Assembly (NCBI GenBank): GCA_011799875.1 | Contig: CM022301.1 | Span: forward strand, 219,114,296-219,178,295 | DNA: 64,000 nucleotides | From: Thinopyrum elongatum | Lineage: Eukaryota; Streptophyta; Magnoliopsida; Poales; Poaceae | Direction: 5' to 3' | Shown here: piece by piece, positions 1 to 11,504 of the stretch | How the letters are laid out: each line of letters opens with the position of its first letter | How positions within the stretch are numbered: the first letter of the stretch is position 1 | Program-made: the position numbers and the translations under genes | The notes under the pieces: model-generated | What the model was told of the DNA's origin: nothing | What the model saw: the letters and a program-made list of their open reading frames with translations, nothing else | The model's database searches: none

Positions 1-3000
1 ACCCAGAGGTCTTGGGCCATCGCCCTGGGAACCCTGCGTGTTGCGAGACTGGCCGGGGTGCAGGTGCAACACTGAACTCGTCAGTGAAGTATCCAGCCCA
101 ATCCCGACAATCAGCCCGCACGGTGAATCGTGACGTCTGATGAGGTTTCGGGAGAAACGTACATCGCAGAGGGCCCCATAACCATTATCCCGCATGGTGG
201 TAGTGCGTATAGGGCACGTCGACCCACTCAGATCACACAGCCAAATCCAATAGGCTCATTTAGTATCACGCGGAGACAACCAGAGTCTCTGATGCTCCGC
301 CACAATATCACACTCGAGTGCCCTTCCGGCACACCCGACATCATAGATCCCCAGCGGGTACCCACCTGGGTCAACCTGCCTGTAACAAAGGTCAAGTAAT
401 CATGTGGTCGTAACATCAAGGGGGAAACCCGAGGAATCACCCTCGGCGGATTCCACTCGATGAAATCATCAGGGTGAACGTATGAGGTATCACCCTCGAG
501 TTTCATACTGAGGGGTTGCACGACAGAGTCGTATCGGAAGTGGAGAAGGAGGAATCACCCTCGATGACCACGACCGAACAGCTACATTGCAGAGTATAAA
601 TCAGGAGTGCGTTACGAGGTATCACCCTTGGCACTCGATAGTAACTATGCAGAGTCGTACAACTAACGGGGTGTGAAGTGAGGTGTCGGTCTCTGGTCGA
701 CGATCACATTGATCAAGTCATCGATGATCAAGCAGGGGGAACAAGGGTAAGGTGGTGGGGTCACTGATGGTTCACTACCAACCTATACTAAACAGTTTAT
801 CATAGGCAGGTAAGGTAACAATGAACAGGTTACAAAAGCAGGCTATGCATCAGAATAGGAACATACATTAACAGTAGCAAAATCTAATGCAAGCAGGAGA
901 AATGGAATGGGCGATATCTGGATGCCCAAGGGGGGGGGGGCTTGCCTGGTTGCTCTGGCAAGAGAGAGGGATCGTCAAGGGGCTGCTCATCTGGAGCGTA
1001 GTCGTACCCAGCTGCAGCGTCGTCGGTCTCGGTGTCTATCGAGAGAGAAGGAGGGGGAGAGAAACAATAAATTCACGGCAAAAATGCAAAGAATATGTAT
1101 GACATGCCTAAATGATATGCCGGGGTGTTCTACTGCCTAACAAAATGATCTAGTTAATTTAGGAATTTATCCGGATTTATTTAATCGACGTTGGGCACTA
1201 TTCATTTATCGAAATCGGTCTAAAAGTTCAATGTTCATATAGCTAGGGGCATCTGACAAGAATACGGAGGGCGTATTCGGGTTCGTATCGAAATTCTGAG
1301 CAAGTTTCATGTATAAATTATTTTCATCGGAGTTACGGTTTATTTAATATGATTTTCTATTGTTTTTATTAATTTCTGGAATTTAATTATTTATTTAAAT
1401 TGAACATTATCCGAAACAGTGTATGCTGACGTCAGCAGCCAACCTGACACGTGGGTCCCACCTGTCATACTCTGTTAGGTTAACTAGGGATTAGCTAATT
1501 AATTACTGTTTAATTAAACTAACTACTTAATTAGATTAACCTAATCAGAGTTAATTAAATTAATTAATTCACTAATTAATTCATTAATTAACTAATTATT
1601 ATTTTTATTAATTTTAATTTTTATTTATTATTATTTTTAAATGTTTTAAGGGCGTGGGGCCCCTACATCAGTGGCACAGGGCTTCGGCCCCACCTGGCAG
1701 TGGCCCAGGGGGCCACAGCGGGCGCGGGCGTGGCCAGGCACGCGTGGGCGCGGGCGCGGGCACTGCGGGCGCGCGCGCGGGCACTGCGGGCGCGGCGAGG
1801 CCAGGGGCGAGCGGGCGCTGGGCGCGGCGATCGCGGGCGGCGAGCAAAGGCAGGGACCGGTGCGCGCGGAGGAGGCAGGCAACGGCGAACTCGCGGTGAA
1901 GCAGGGACGCGGGAGGAGCGGCCGAGCGGCGCGTGCAACAGCTAGCAGCGGCCTGCAGCAGCAGGAGAAGTAGCAGAGCAGCAGCGGTGGCCATCGAGGT
2001 CGCAGGTGAGCACGGAGTTCGAGGGCGGCGAGCGTTGAGCCGCGGGGAGGTGGCCACGGCCGTGAGCGCGTGCGCGCGAGGGAGAGAGGAGGAGAGGTCG
2101 GGGCTCACGGCGGGTCGTAGGGCACGGGGCAGCGGTGCTCGGGGAGGGAGACGAGGACGGCGACGTGGACGGGGAGGCGAGGTCAGGCGAGGCGGCAGCG
2201 TCGGCGACGTGCGGCGACGGTTGACGGCGAGGCGGGGCGCAGCGGCGTCGGGCGGCAGCGTCGAGCGCGGCGAGGCGAGCGGCGCGGGGCTCGGAGGAGC
2301 AAAACATGTTGAAGCAAAGTAGAGATCCTTCCTTGACTCCAGCGGAGAAAGCGATCCCGAAGCTTCAATTAAGTAACAAGTATCCAGTTCAAGTAGTAGA
2401 CCAGGATACACAAACTGAGTGTCCTTTACCGTAGGACCGGCTATCGATAGATCATTCATCCCTGCAGGGGTGCACTACTGTTCCCCAACCTGGGGTAGGC
2501 CATATAGGGGGGATGGGTGGGCCGGCCGGCTGGGCTATGGCCCAGTTGGGCCAGGGGGGGTTTCCTCTTTTTATTTTTTTGTCTTGTTTTCTTTTTGTCT
2601 TTTTCTTTTTTTTGTTATTCTTATCATTCTGTTTTGTAATTAGTTAGGCCTCAAAATGATTTTTGTAAAATATGGCATTTGCTCCAATAATTACTATGCA
2701 TCCTCTACTACTACAAAAAATTGGTTTGGAGACAATTGGAGTCCACACAATTTTTATAATAAATAAAATGTATTAAACCTTGCTACTTGGTAAATTTAGA
2801 GCCACCTAAACAATTTATTAATTGTTGGTTACAATTTTAGAATAGCCTCTGTAATATTTATTATTTATTGAACATTTTAGTTTCTATGTTGGACAACTTT
2901 TATTTTCCACTTTCATTTAAATTTGAATTTGAGTTAGGAGTTGAAATGCAATATGATGCTAATGATGATTATGCACTGTTAAACATGCTGACTTGTCATT

Positions 3001-3041
3001 ATCAAAAGTGATTACTGTGGCTAATGACTTGGGGCGTTACA
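1..3041 (-). repeat. 3' LTR of RLG-A (partial)
   Basis: The sequence is colinear with 5281-8203, including the AT-rich stretch near 1490-1640 and the GC-rich stretch at 1650-2300. Its inner end, ACA at 3039-3041, meets the polypurine tract. It differs from the other LTR by scattered substitutions, by lacking about 17 bases near the repeated 'tgatgtcagca' of the right copy (6705-6735), and by a replaced block at about 2302-2490. The portion equivalent to 4337-5280 lies before the window. Confidence 0.9.
2302..2490. repeat. Displaced LTR block replacing native LTR sequence
   Basis: This block nearly repeats 4973-5160, another part of the same LTR, starting 'aacatgttgaagcaaag' and ending 'ctactgttccccaac'. 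At the equivalent place the right LTR has about 80 different bases (about 7573-7655). The junctions lie at short matches: 'gagcaaaacatg' here against 'gagcaaacatg' in the donor on the left, and 'cctggggtagg' on the right. The left LTR is therefore a patchwork. This may be template switching during reverse transcription or filler synthesis in break repair. Confidence 0.85.
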
Positions 3042-3053
3042 ATTCTCCTCATC
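3042..3053 (-). other. Polypurine tract of RLG-A
   Basis: The minus strand reads GATGAGGAGAAT directly before the 3' LTR start TGTAACG. Position and composition fit the plus-strand primer of an LTR retrotransposon. Confidence 0.75.
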
Positions 3054-3077
3054 TATCAAGAATTCTCGTCCCGAGAA

Positions 3078-4022
3078 TTAAGAGGAAGACTGAAAGAAAG
3101 CGGGGTATTCTTCGCGAAGACGATCCTCGCGTTCCCAAGTGGCTTCATCTTCAGAATGATTCGACCACTGAACCTTGAGGAATTTAACTGACTTCTGACG
3201 AGTTCGACGCTCAGCTTGATCAAGAATACGGATGGGATGTTCTGGATAAGACAGGTCTTCCCGTAATTCAAGCATTTCGTGATCCACAGCTCGAATAGGA
3301 TCCTTGAAGCAGCGACGGAGTTGGGATACATGAAAGACATCATGCACTTGAGAAAGATTTGGCGGCAATTGCAATTGATATGCCACCTCTCCTCGACGGG
3401 CAAGAATACAGAACGGGCCAATGTAGCGAGGAGCTAACTTGCCTTTGATTCCGAACCGATGAGTGCCTTTCAACGGAGTGGCACGGAGGTAAGCTTGTTC
3501 GCCAGGTTGATAGACCATTTCCTGGTGCTTTCGATCATAGTTGCTCTTCTGACGAGACTGAGCAGTTTTCAAATGATCACGGACAATGCGGACTTGTTCT
3601 TCAGCTTTTTGGATAATGTCCGGTCCGACGTGTGAGCGTTCCCCAGTTTCTGACCAATTCAGAGGGGTTCGACACTTACGACCGTATAGAACTTCAAACG
3701 GTGCCATCTTCAGACTAGCTTGGTAGCTATTGTTGTAAGAGAATTCGGCATACGGGAGAGATTCTTCCCACTTCTTATCGAAGGAGATGACGCCACGATC
3801 CGAACTGATCTCCAACGGAACACCGTGGAGTGACACAATTCGGGAAACATACAAGTCCAACCCTTTAATTCCGAGTATGAGGTCTATGGTGAAAGACTTC
3901 AAGACGATGGGCGAGGCAAGGAATTCCAACCCTTTAATTTCGACGGTAACGTCAGGTGCTATCACGTCAGCATGACAATGAGAAGTATAATACAACTCGG
4001 AGAGAAAGGTTAAACAAAACAA
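3078..4022 (-). pseudogene. Remnant Gypsy polyprotein: protease tail, integrase fragments, chromodomain
   Basis: The open frame has about 314 codons but no early ATG; the first codon of the frame is TTG. Residues about 26-56 match the end of a retroviral-type aspartic protease (motif DLILG). They run directly into integrase sequence (LHGVP, then SSDRG), which jumps to SLPYAEFSYNNSYQ and the well conserved MAPFEVLYGRKCRTP. Next comes the integrase C-terminal domain (VHDVFHVSQLRR) and a C-terminal chromodomain (VQWSNHSEDEATWERED). RT, RNase H, the first catalytic Asp and the catalytic Glu region of integrase are absent, so the product cannot integrate DNA. Several internal deletions are all in frame, and there is no stop in about 940 bases. 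It belongs to the chromodomain branch (Tekay/Del-like) of Gypsy elements. Confidence 0.88.
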
Positions 4023-4320
4023 TGGAAAGGAAAATGATTATCAGACTAATCAGATCAATGACAGGGAAATCGCACAGATATCCAGCTCTCCGGGTAGACG
4101 GAATTTACGAGATCCTAAGTGTCGGCGTTAGTAAAATTTATTTAACCCGAATACAAGAGAGATCAGAGTCCCAGAGTATAGACGAGGAATAAAAGATCCT
4201 AATACCACCCAGTTGGCGACGTGGGCCCGTAAGCCACACAGCCAAGTTAGTAAATTAGTTTTCGGTTTCTAGACTCAACTTCGGCCAAGGAATTTGGAAG
4301 GGGGCTTCCTACAGGCAGTC
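4023..4320 (-). other. Untranslated leader of RLG-A
   Basis: About 300 bases lie between the primer site and the coding remnant. No domain is seen. A deletion junction to the protease fragment must lie near 4020. Confidence 0.5.
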
Positions 4321-4333
4321 GGCTCTAATACCA
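4321..4333 (-). other. Primer-binding site of RLG-A
   Basis: The minus strand reads TGGTATTAGAGCC three bases after the LTR end. This matches the plant initiator tRNA-Met type (TGGTATCAGAGCC) with one change. Confidence 0.85.
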
Positions 4334-4336
4334 ACT

Positions 4337-7300
4337 TGTGGCGCCCCCGGCTCAATCGTGCACTAATCATACACGCAAACATGCACGATCAAGCACAGGG
4401 TCTCACGGGAAGATATCACAACACAACTCTAACACAAAATAACGGAGATCAACGATATTACAGACCAGGGATCCGAAGATCCGAATACATAGTCAGTCAT
4501 ACAAATATTATCTGAGTATAGACATAGTTAGACAAGTTTTGCCTTAAGAAGGCTAGCACAAACAACGACACTAGATAGAAAGGCATTGGCCTCCTACCTG
4601 GGAGCCTCCGATCCTACTCCTGGTCGGCTGACTCGATCCAGTAATAAGTGTCATCTGGTCCCTCCTGGTAGTAAGCTCCTGTGGTAGCATCTGGCTCCTC
4701 GACTCCATCGTCTGATGTATCATCAAGGTGGGGTATGGGGAAAAGAGAAGGTAAAGCAATCGTGAGTAATCATTCGAAGTACTTAGCAAGCAAGGATCTA
4801 TACGACATATGCAACATTATCAATGGAGAAAGGCTGTATATGTGGACTGGGCTGCAGAAATGCCAGAATAGAGAGAAGGCCTAGTCCTATCGAAGACTAG
4901 CATCTTCAAACATCTTCACATGCCATCATCTTGTAGCAATAGAAGAGAGTAGAATAGCATTTTATTGAGCAAACATGTTGAAGCAAAGCCTAGAGATCCT
5001 TCCTTGACTCCCAGCGAGAAAGCGATCCCGAAGCTTCAATTAAGTAACAAGTATCCAGTTCAAGTAGTAGACCAGGATACACAAACTGAGTGTCCTTTAC
5101 CGTAGGACCGGCTATCGATAGATCATTCATCCCTGCAGGGGTGCACTACTGTTCCCCAACACGCTCGATCACCTCTGGCCGGACACACTTGCTGGGTAAT
5201 GCCCGGCCTCGGGAGATCAACACGAAGCAGTGCCCTACCTAGGCTCAGCAGAGAGGTCAGCACGCCGGACTAACCTATGCACCCAGAGGTCTTGGGCCAT
5301 CGCCCTGGGCACCCTGCGCGTTGCGAGACTGGCCGGGGTGCAGGCGCGACACTGAACTCGTCAGTGAAGTATCCAGCCCAATCCCGACAATCAGCCCGCA
5401 CGGTGAATCATGACGTCTGACGAGCTTTCGGGAGAAACGTACATCGCAGAGGGCCCCATAACCATTATCCCGTGTGGTGGTAGTGCGTATAGGGCACGTC
5501 AACCCACTCAGACCACACACCCAAATCCAATAGGCTCATTTAGTATCACGCGGAGACAACCAGAGTCTCTGATGCTCCGCCACAATATCACACTCGAGTG
5601 CCCTTCCGGCACACCCGACATCATAGATCCCCATCAGGTACCCACCTTGGTCGACCCGCCTGTAACAAAGGTCAAGTAACCGTGTGGTCGTAACATCAAG
5701 GGGGAAACCCGAGGAATCACCCTCGGCGAATTCCACTCGATGAAATCATAAGGGTGAACGTATGAGGTATCACCCTCGAGGTTCATACTAAGGGGTTGCA
5801 AGACAGAGTCGTATCGGAAGTGGAGAAGGAGGAATCACCCTCGATGACCACGACCGAACAGCTACACTGTAGAGTATTCATCAGGAGTGCGTTACGAGGT
5901 ATCACCCTCGGCACTCGATAGTAACTATGCAGATTCGTACAACTAAGGGGGTGTGAAGTGAGGTGTCGGTCTCTGGTCGATGATCACATTGATCGAGTCA
6001 TCGATGATCAAGCAGGGGGAACAAGGGTAAGGTGGTGGGGTCACTGATGGTTCACTACCAACCTATACTAAACAGTTTATCATAGGCAGGTAAGGTAACA
6101 ATGAATAGGTTACAAAAGCAGGCTATGCATCAGAATAGGAACATACATTAACAGTGGCAAAATCTAATGCAAGCAGGAGAAATGGAATGGGCGATATCTG
6201 GATGCTCAAGGGGGGGGGCTTGCCTGGTTGCTCTGGCAAGAGAGAGGGATCGTCAACTGGCTGCTCGTCTGGAGCGTAGTCGTACCCAGCTGCAGCGTCG
6301 TCGGTCTCGGCGTTTATCGAGAGAGAAGGAGGGGGAGAGAAACAATAAATTCACGGCAAAAATGCAAAGAATATGTATGACATGCCTAAATGATATGCCG
6401 GGGTGTTCTACTGTCTAACTAAATGATTTAGTTAATTTTGGAATTTATCCGGATTTATTTAATCGACGTTGGGCATTATTCATTTATTGAAATCGATCTA
6501 AAAGTTAATTGTTCATATAGCTAGGGGCATCTGACAAGAATACGGAGGGCGTATTCGGGTTCGTATCGAAATTCTGAGCAAGTTTCATGTATAAATTATT
6601 TTCATCGGAGTTATGGTTTATTTAATATGATTTTCTAAAGTTTTTATTAATTTCTGGAATTTAATTATTTATTTAAATTAAACATTATCCGAAACAGTGT
6701 ATGCTGATGTCAGCATGATGTCAGCATGACATCAGCAGCCAACCTGACACGTGGGTCCCACCTGTCATACTCTATTAGGTTAACTAGAGATTAGCTAATT
6801 AATTACTGTTTAATTAAACTAACTACTTAATTAGATTAACCTAATCAGAGTTAATTAAATTAATTAATTTGCTAATTAATTAAATAATTAACTAATTATT
6901 TTTTTTAATTTTAATTTTAATTTATTATTATTATTTTTTAAATGTTTTAAGGGCGTGGGGCCCCTACGTCAGTGGCACAGGGCTTCGGCCCCACCTGGCA
7001 GTGGCCCAGGGGGCCACAGCGGTCGCGGGCGTGGCCAGGCACGCGCGGGCGCGCGCGCGGGCACTGCGGGCGCGGCGAGGCCAGGGGCGAGCGGGCGCTG
7101 GGCGCGGCGACCGCGGGCGGCGAGCAAAGGCGGGGACCGGTGCGCGCGGAGGAGGCAGGCGACGGCGAGCTCGCGGCGAAGCAGGGACGCGGGAGGAGCG
7201 GCCGAGCGGTGCGTGCAGCAGCTAGCAGCGGCCAGCAGCAGCAGGAGAAGTAGCATAGCAGCAGCGGTGGCCATCGAGGTCGCAGGCGAGCGTGGGGTCC

Positions 7301-8203
7301 GAGGGCGGCAAGCGTTGAGCCGCGGGGAGGTGGCCACGGCCGTGAGCGTGTGCGCGCGAGGGAGAGAGGAGGAGAGGTCGGGGCTCACGGCGGGTCGTAG
7401 GGCACAGGGCAGCGGTGCTCGGGGAGGGAGACGAGGACGGCAACGTGGACGGGGAGACGAGGTCAGGCGAGGCGGCGGCGTCGGCGACGTGCGGCGACGG
7501 TTGACGGCGAGGCGGGCGCAGCGGCGTCGGGCGGCGGCGTCGAGCGCGGCGAGGCGAGCGGCTCGGGGCTCGGCCCGATCCAGAAATGGATCGGGGGGGA
7601 GGAAGGGGGGGCGAGGGGGGTGGGTGTCGGTGGGGGTTAGGGTTTCGGGGTCCCTGGGGTAGGCCATATAGGGGGGATGGGTGGGCCGGCCGGCTGGGCT
7701 ATGGCCCAGTTGGGCCAGGGGCGTTTCCTCTTTTTATTTTTTTGTCTTGTTTTCTTTTTGTCTTTTTCTTTTTTTTGTTATTCTTATCATTCTGTTTTGT
7801 AATTAGTTAGGCCTCAAAATGATTTTTGTAAAATATGGCATTTGCTCCAATAATTACTAGGCATCCTCTACTACTACCAAAAATTGGTTTGGAGACAATT
7901 GGAGTCCACACAATTTTTATAATAAATAAAATGTATTAAACCTTGCTGCTTGGTAAATTTAGAGCCACCTAAATAATTATTAATTGTTGGTTACAATTTT
8001 AGAATAGCCTCTGTAATATTTATTATTTATTGAACATTTTAGTTTCTATGTTGGACAACTTTTATTTTCCACTTTCATTTAAATTTGAATTTGAGTTAGG
8101 AGTTGAAATGCAATATTATGCTAATGATGATTATGCACTGTTAAACATGCTGACTTGTCATTATCAAAAGTGATTACTGTGGCTAATGACATGGGGCATT
8201 ACA
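4337..8203 (-). repeat. 5' LTR of RLG-A (complete, 3867 bp)
   Basis: On the plus strand it runs from TGTGGCGCCC to GGCATTACA, so it has TG...CA ends on both strands. It is three times longer than the interior. Reading in the element's direction, a U3 of about 0.5 kb ends in CTATATGGCC (near 7665-7680), followed by a very GC-rich 0.7 kb tract (about 7655-6955) and an AT-rich palindromic stretch (about 6780-6950). The ORFs of 200-260 codons crossing the GC-rich tract on both strands are compositional artefacts. Confidence 0.9.
7662..7680 (-). promoter_or_regulatory. Possible TATA-like element in the RLG-A LTR
   Basis: The minus strand shows CTATATGGCC followed closely by the GC-rich leader with 'aaccctaaccc'. 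The same motif survives near 2497-2515 in the other LTR, directly beside the displaced block. Confidence 0.3.
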
Positions 8204-8262
8204 GCACATCAGTGGTACCATGTGTAATGACTGCTAAGATAGTTGATCCTAATATGCCAAAG

Positions 8263-9248
8263 TTAGCTACAAGGTTCCAGGTTAGACTGAATCACGGATG
8301 CAAATGCACATCCAGGATCGGCGATCTGATTTTGATCGGGGGATGACTGGTCCTTGCAAAATAATGGAGTACCGTTAGGTATGCAAATGATGGTTTGTGC
8401 ATTCCGTTTGTAATCTCCCGTACCGTAGGATGGCAACAAGATGAAACAAGTCCCCTGGCTTGTCACCGCGAAGATGCAGCCTACATGGCACACAGCGTCT
8501 TCGAACGTGTAGGGGTACAAATCTATTGGGGCCAACATGTGCCAGCCTCTGCCATTACTGCCTTTTGCATTGATGGCAATCCTTATGTCGAACACCGCGA
8601 TGAGATAGTAATTTGTCATAGCTGCGTCGCTTTGTCGGCGGGTCCGCAATTGCTATCTTCTTCAATCTCATGTAGGCATCGTCATACGTATTCAAGCCTA
8701 GCCAGTCCGGAAGGCCGATCCCCATGGTGAAGAAGGGGTCTACGGGAACGGCCGCACTGCTGTGGATGTTGTGCAAAATTATGGTGGTATCCGGCCGAAG
8801 GTATGCAAGCCAATCTCCGTTGGCACCAACCCAGACCTATATATAAGACGGTGGGCAGCGGAGAAATTACGGGATGGAATAACTAAGTACTATATTTAGA
8901 ATATACACTACATGATCAAACTCCATGACTGACCTGCTCATCGGACAAAATCCGACTCCTTCTCAACATCGGCAACTCTAGCGAAGTCAACGTGCAACCA
9001 CGGCCAGGTAGCGGTGGATTGTTCGATGGATTGTCCCATAGAATAACTTTCTGCTCGAGAACGCATGGAAGACCAACAAGCATGGCCTTTTCCCAAGCAT
9101 GTTTACGCACCGTCTTAAAATAGATGGTGCAGGAAGCACCGAGTCTTGCGGCGGTGAGGACATCAGAGCGGCATGTGATTTCTCCCAGAGGATTGTCATC
9201 TAAGGTCTCCCAGCCCCGACGAGGAGGAGAACCGCCTGGCGAATCCAT
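8263..9248 (-). pseudogene. DUF295 / F-box-associated (KIB1-4 beta-propeller) gene, frameshifted
   Basis: Exon 1 (9248-8934) starts at an ATG in MDSPGGSPP and ends in phase 0 before a GTCAGT donor. An acceptor at 8837-8838 (TATATAG) opens exon 2 at 8836 with VWVGANGDWLAYLR, matching the 'GS.GGWL' blade of DUF295 proteins, then NIHSSAAVPVDPF and KKIAIADPP. Near 8612-8620 the frame must shift by one base to continue into YYLIAVFD, WHMLAPIDLYPY and YTFEDAVCHVGCIFAVTSQG, the typical 'Y.D..Y..G.FYAVTS.G' propeller signature. The C-terminal part degrades and stops at 8263-8265, only 60 bases from the RLG-A insertion. No clear F-box is visible. Such proteins are a large rapidly duplicating grass family of unclear function. 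The frameshift makes this copy a pseudogene. Confidence 0.7.
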
Positions 9249-10427
9249 GGCAGCAGCGACGAACTTCCTTGGTCTCTTCGGGGGGAGGGGAACTGGCGAG
9301 GAGGAGATAAGAGCGTAACCGCAGGGCCTCGTCCCTTTGTTAAGGAAGTTATGCGGACACGCATAGTGGTAGTGCGATGGTGCGGCTATTATTTACTTAC
9401 ATAGTACTGTAGCAGTAGTACTTTCTCAACTAGTAGTGTGATGTACTGTACTTCTATAGTGCACCAGTTTTGAACTCTTGAATCTCAAGGCCAAGGAGCT
9501 ACAGTCGCAAGTGGAGGATACTACTGTTCTCTAGAACCATCGTTGTACTATCAATGCAGGGAAAGTACACCTGCGTAGTGTGTACTCTCTGTGCTCTATT
9601 CAAGAGTGTAGCTGGCCTACTCAGCCGCTCCTCTCACGCACACACTAGCAGCCTATTTATCAGCGACACTTACTGCAGGGGCAGAACATTTGAGTTCTTT
9701 GATATAGCGAGACTAGGCTTTTCGCTTCCATTTGTGGAGGTGTAATGGATCTCGTCGAACTTTGTTTGTTGGTCCTTCCTTCTTTATGAATGACATGAGG
9801 CAAAGCTTTTGCCTCCGTTTCAAAACAAAAAAAATCACATCAAGAGGAATTTTTTTATGGAGTTTAGAGCCGATAATGGAGCAAAGTCCATGCGTGCAAT
9901 GCCACAAGCTACAGAGTAGTAGCACTTTACGTACAGAGCCATATTGCACAGTTCCCAATGCCATGCCAGGCTTTTCCGGCTCCTCGGGCTTAATTGGGAG
10001 GCACTAGTTTAAATATGGCAGTTGATGAGGAAGCAGCAAGCGAGGCGCGACTAGGGCGAGCATGCAGGCGAGAAACATTGCACGGTGTGAATTGATATAC
10101 AGGAGTGCTACTACTTTACGCAGTAGTACTAGTACTACTCTAGTACACGAGCCGCGAGATGATGGGAGGGAAAACCCGTTCACGTGGCTGGGCTATCCAG
10201 TGCACCCACATTGTGGTGCGACACGTCCGTTTGACTTCAAAAGTCAAACTACCAGTGTACAATATTGGCTCGCAGCGAGGTTAATATTTAAAAAAAGGCC
10301 GCCGTGCGTTCGGATGGGATCGAACCAACAAAACGAGCTATACACTCCCGCGACCACTAGTAGTACAACGCAACCTAGAATCTCCTTTTGTCACTAGTAC
10401 ATTGTTCCTTACAAGAAACCTCTACCA
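9249..10427. other. Intergenic stretch, upstream side of the DUF295 pseudogene
   Basis: About 1.2 kb of mixed composition would include the pseudogene's promoter. I see no convincing ORF, RNA gene or transposon boundary. Confidence 0.5.
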
Positions 10428-11325
10428 AGAAACTACCACTTTCCCACCAACCCTACCAAGAAACCACTAATCTACAAATATTAGCAAAAACATACTGAAA
10501 TTTTCTTAATCCGTCGCAATAAACTACCAAGTGCCGTTATAGGCACGTTTCAACCCATGTCGCCCCTTAAGTCAACGCCGTCTATTTGACCGCCAAGTTA
10601 GGCGTTATGACTTGTGGGACCTACATGTCAGTCTGGACAAAAATCCCCGAGTGACCTCCTACCTCCGGCCCGTCCACCTAGTCATCCTTGGCCATGGGAC
10701 GCAGCTACCGCCGCCGGCAGAAGGTGATGTCAAAAGCGCCGGCGGCGCAGAGCCCATCTTGCGGCAGCCCAGATGCTAGCTCCATGCGGCGCTCGCGGCC
10801 GCTAGCTAGCCAAACTAGCACACACTCTGCTGGATGCATCCAGCTACTTGTCTGCAAGGTTTGCTAGCTAGGTTGGCACGGCGGTGCGGTGGCTTGCTCA
10901 CGCGCGCTGCGCTAAGGCCAGCCATCTGGCTCGAAAGAAGGCCAGCCAGCCAACCCGTGCGGAGGCCACCGCGCCGTCCGGCCTGTCCGGTGGAGCGGCG
11001 GCTAGCTCGCTCATCACTGGCGCCACCGACGAACACGCATAAGAATTGTTTGAAGTAATGTTCAGGAAAAATAATGATTGGAGGAGGAAGAAGAGGATAG
11101 AAGGTCAGATATGGGTCCCTCGTGTCAATGGTCAAACAAACGGTGTTGGTTTAAGGTGCCTCGTCAGCACGGACGCGTGGGCCAACCCTGTCATAAACGG
11201 GTTTAAACGAGCCTAATCGGCACTAGGTAGTAGTTTTTTGGCGCGGATTAAGAAATTTTGGGTATGTTTTTGCTATTTCTTGTACAATAGTTTCTTCCTA
11301 GGGCTGGTTGAAAATGGTAGTTGTT
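10428..11325. mobile_element. Non-autonomous DNA transposon with long inverted repeats (Mutator-like candidate)
   Basis: The left arm (about 10428-10560: agaaactaccact, accaaccctaccaagaaac, agcaaaaacatac, tttcttaatccg, aaactacc, aagtgccg) is matched in inverted order by the right arm (about 11190-11325: cggcactaggtagtagt, cggattaagaaatttt, gtatgttttgct, gtttcttcctagggctgg, ggtagttgttt). The arms are at least 130 bp and diverged. Between them lies a GC-rich core (about 10660-11050) rich in CGCCGGCGG and GCTAGC, unlike the AT-rich surroundings. Long inverted repeats around GC-rich cargo suggest a Mutator-like or Pack-MULE-type element. The exact ends and a 9-base TSD could not be fixed, and no transposase is present. 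Confidence 0.6.
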
Positions 11326-11504
11326 TGTTAAATACTCTACGTACTGTAAGTAGGAGTGAAAGTTAAGCTTTGGAAGTCAATAAGCACGACTACTTACATA
11401 GTGCCTATGTGTACGTAATTCAAACTAAATATCGACCATGAGTGACTAATATCTTGATGGAAAACATGAAACTATGGAAATACTAGCAATTTTTTTTGCG
11501 TGGT

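Larger units (their letters stand above)
1..8203 (-). mobile_element. RLG-A: internally deleted Gypsy (chromovirus-like) LTR retrotransposon, cut by window start
   Basis: The element reads on the minus strand. It comprises a complete 5' LTR (4337-8203), a tRNA-Met-type primer site (4321-4333), an interior of only about 1.3 kb with a chromodomain integrase remnant (3078-4022), a polypurine tract (3042-3053) and a 3' LTR (1-3041) that runs off the window. Both LTRs end in TGTAA(T/C)GCCCC on the minus strand. Over the first 360 aligned bases (1-360 against 5281-5640) I count about 14 mismatches, roughly 4%, many of them transitions, so the insertion is not recent. The right-hand flank is GCACA (8204-8208); the matching TSD would lie outside the window. 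Gag, most of protease, RT and RNase H are missing, so the element is non-autonomous. The family name is not assigned. Confidence 0.9.

Noticed and set aside
1646..2459. Long overlapping ORFs on both strands (up to 263 codons) in the GC-rich part of the RLG-A LTR, repeated at 6955-7667.
   Set aside because: They lie in an LTR, are Arg/Ala/Pro/Gly-rich in every frame, and differ between the two LTR copies by frame-breaking changes. They are compositional artefacts.
2709..2730. 'ctactactacaaaaaattgg', similar to a CACTA start.
   Set aside because: It lies inside the RLG-A LTR, is present in variant form at 7868-7890, and has no subterminal repeats or partner end.
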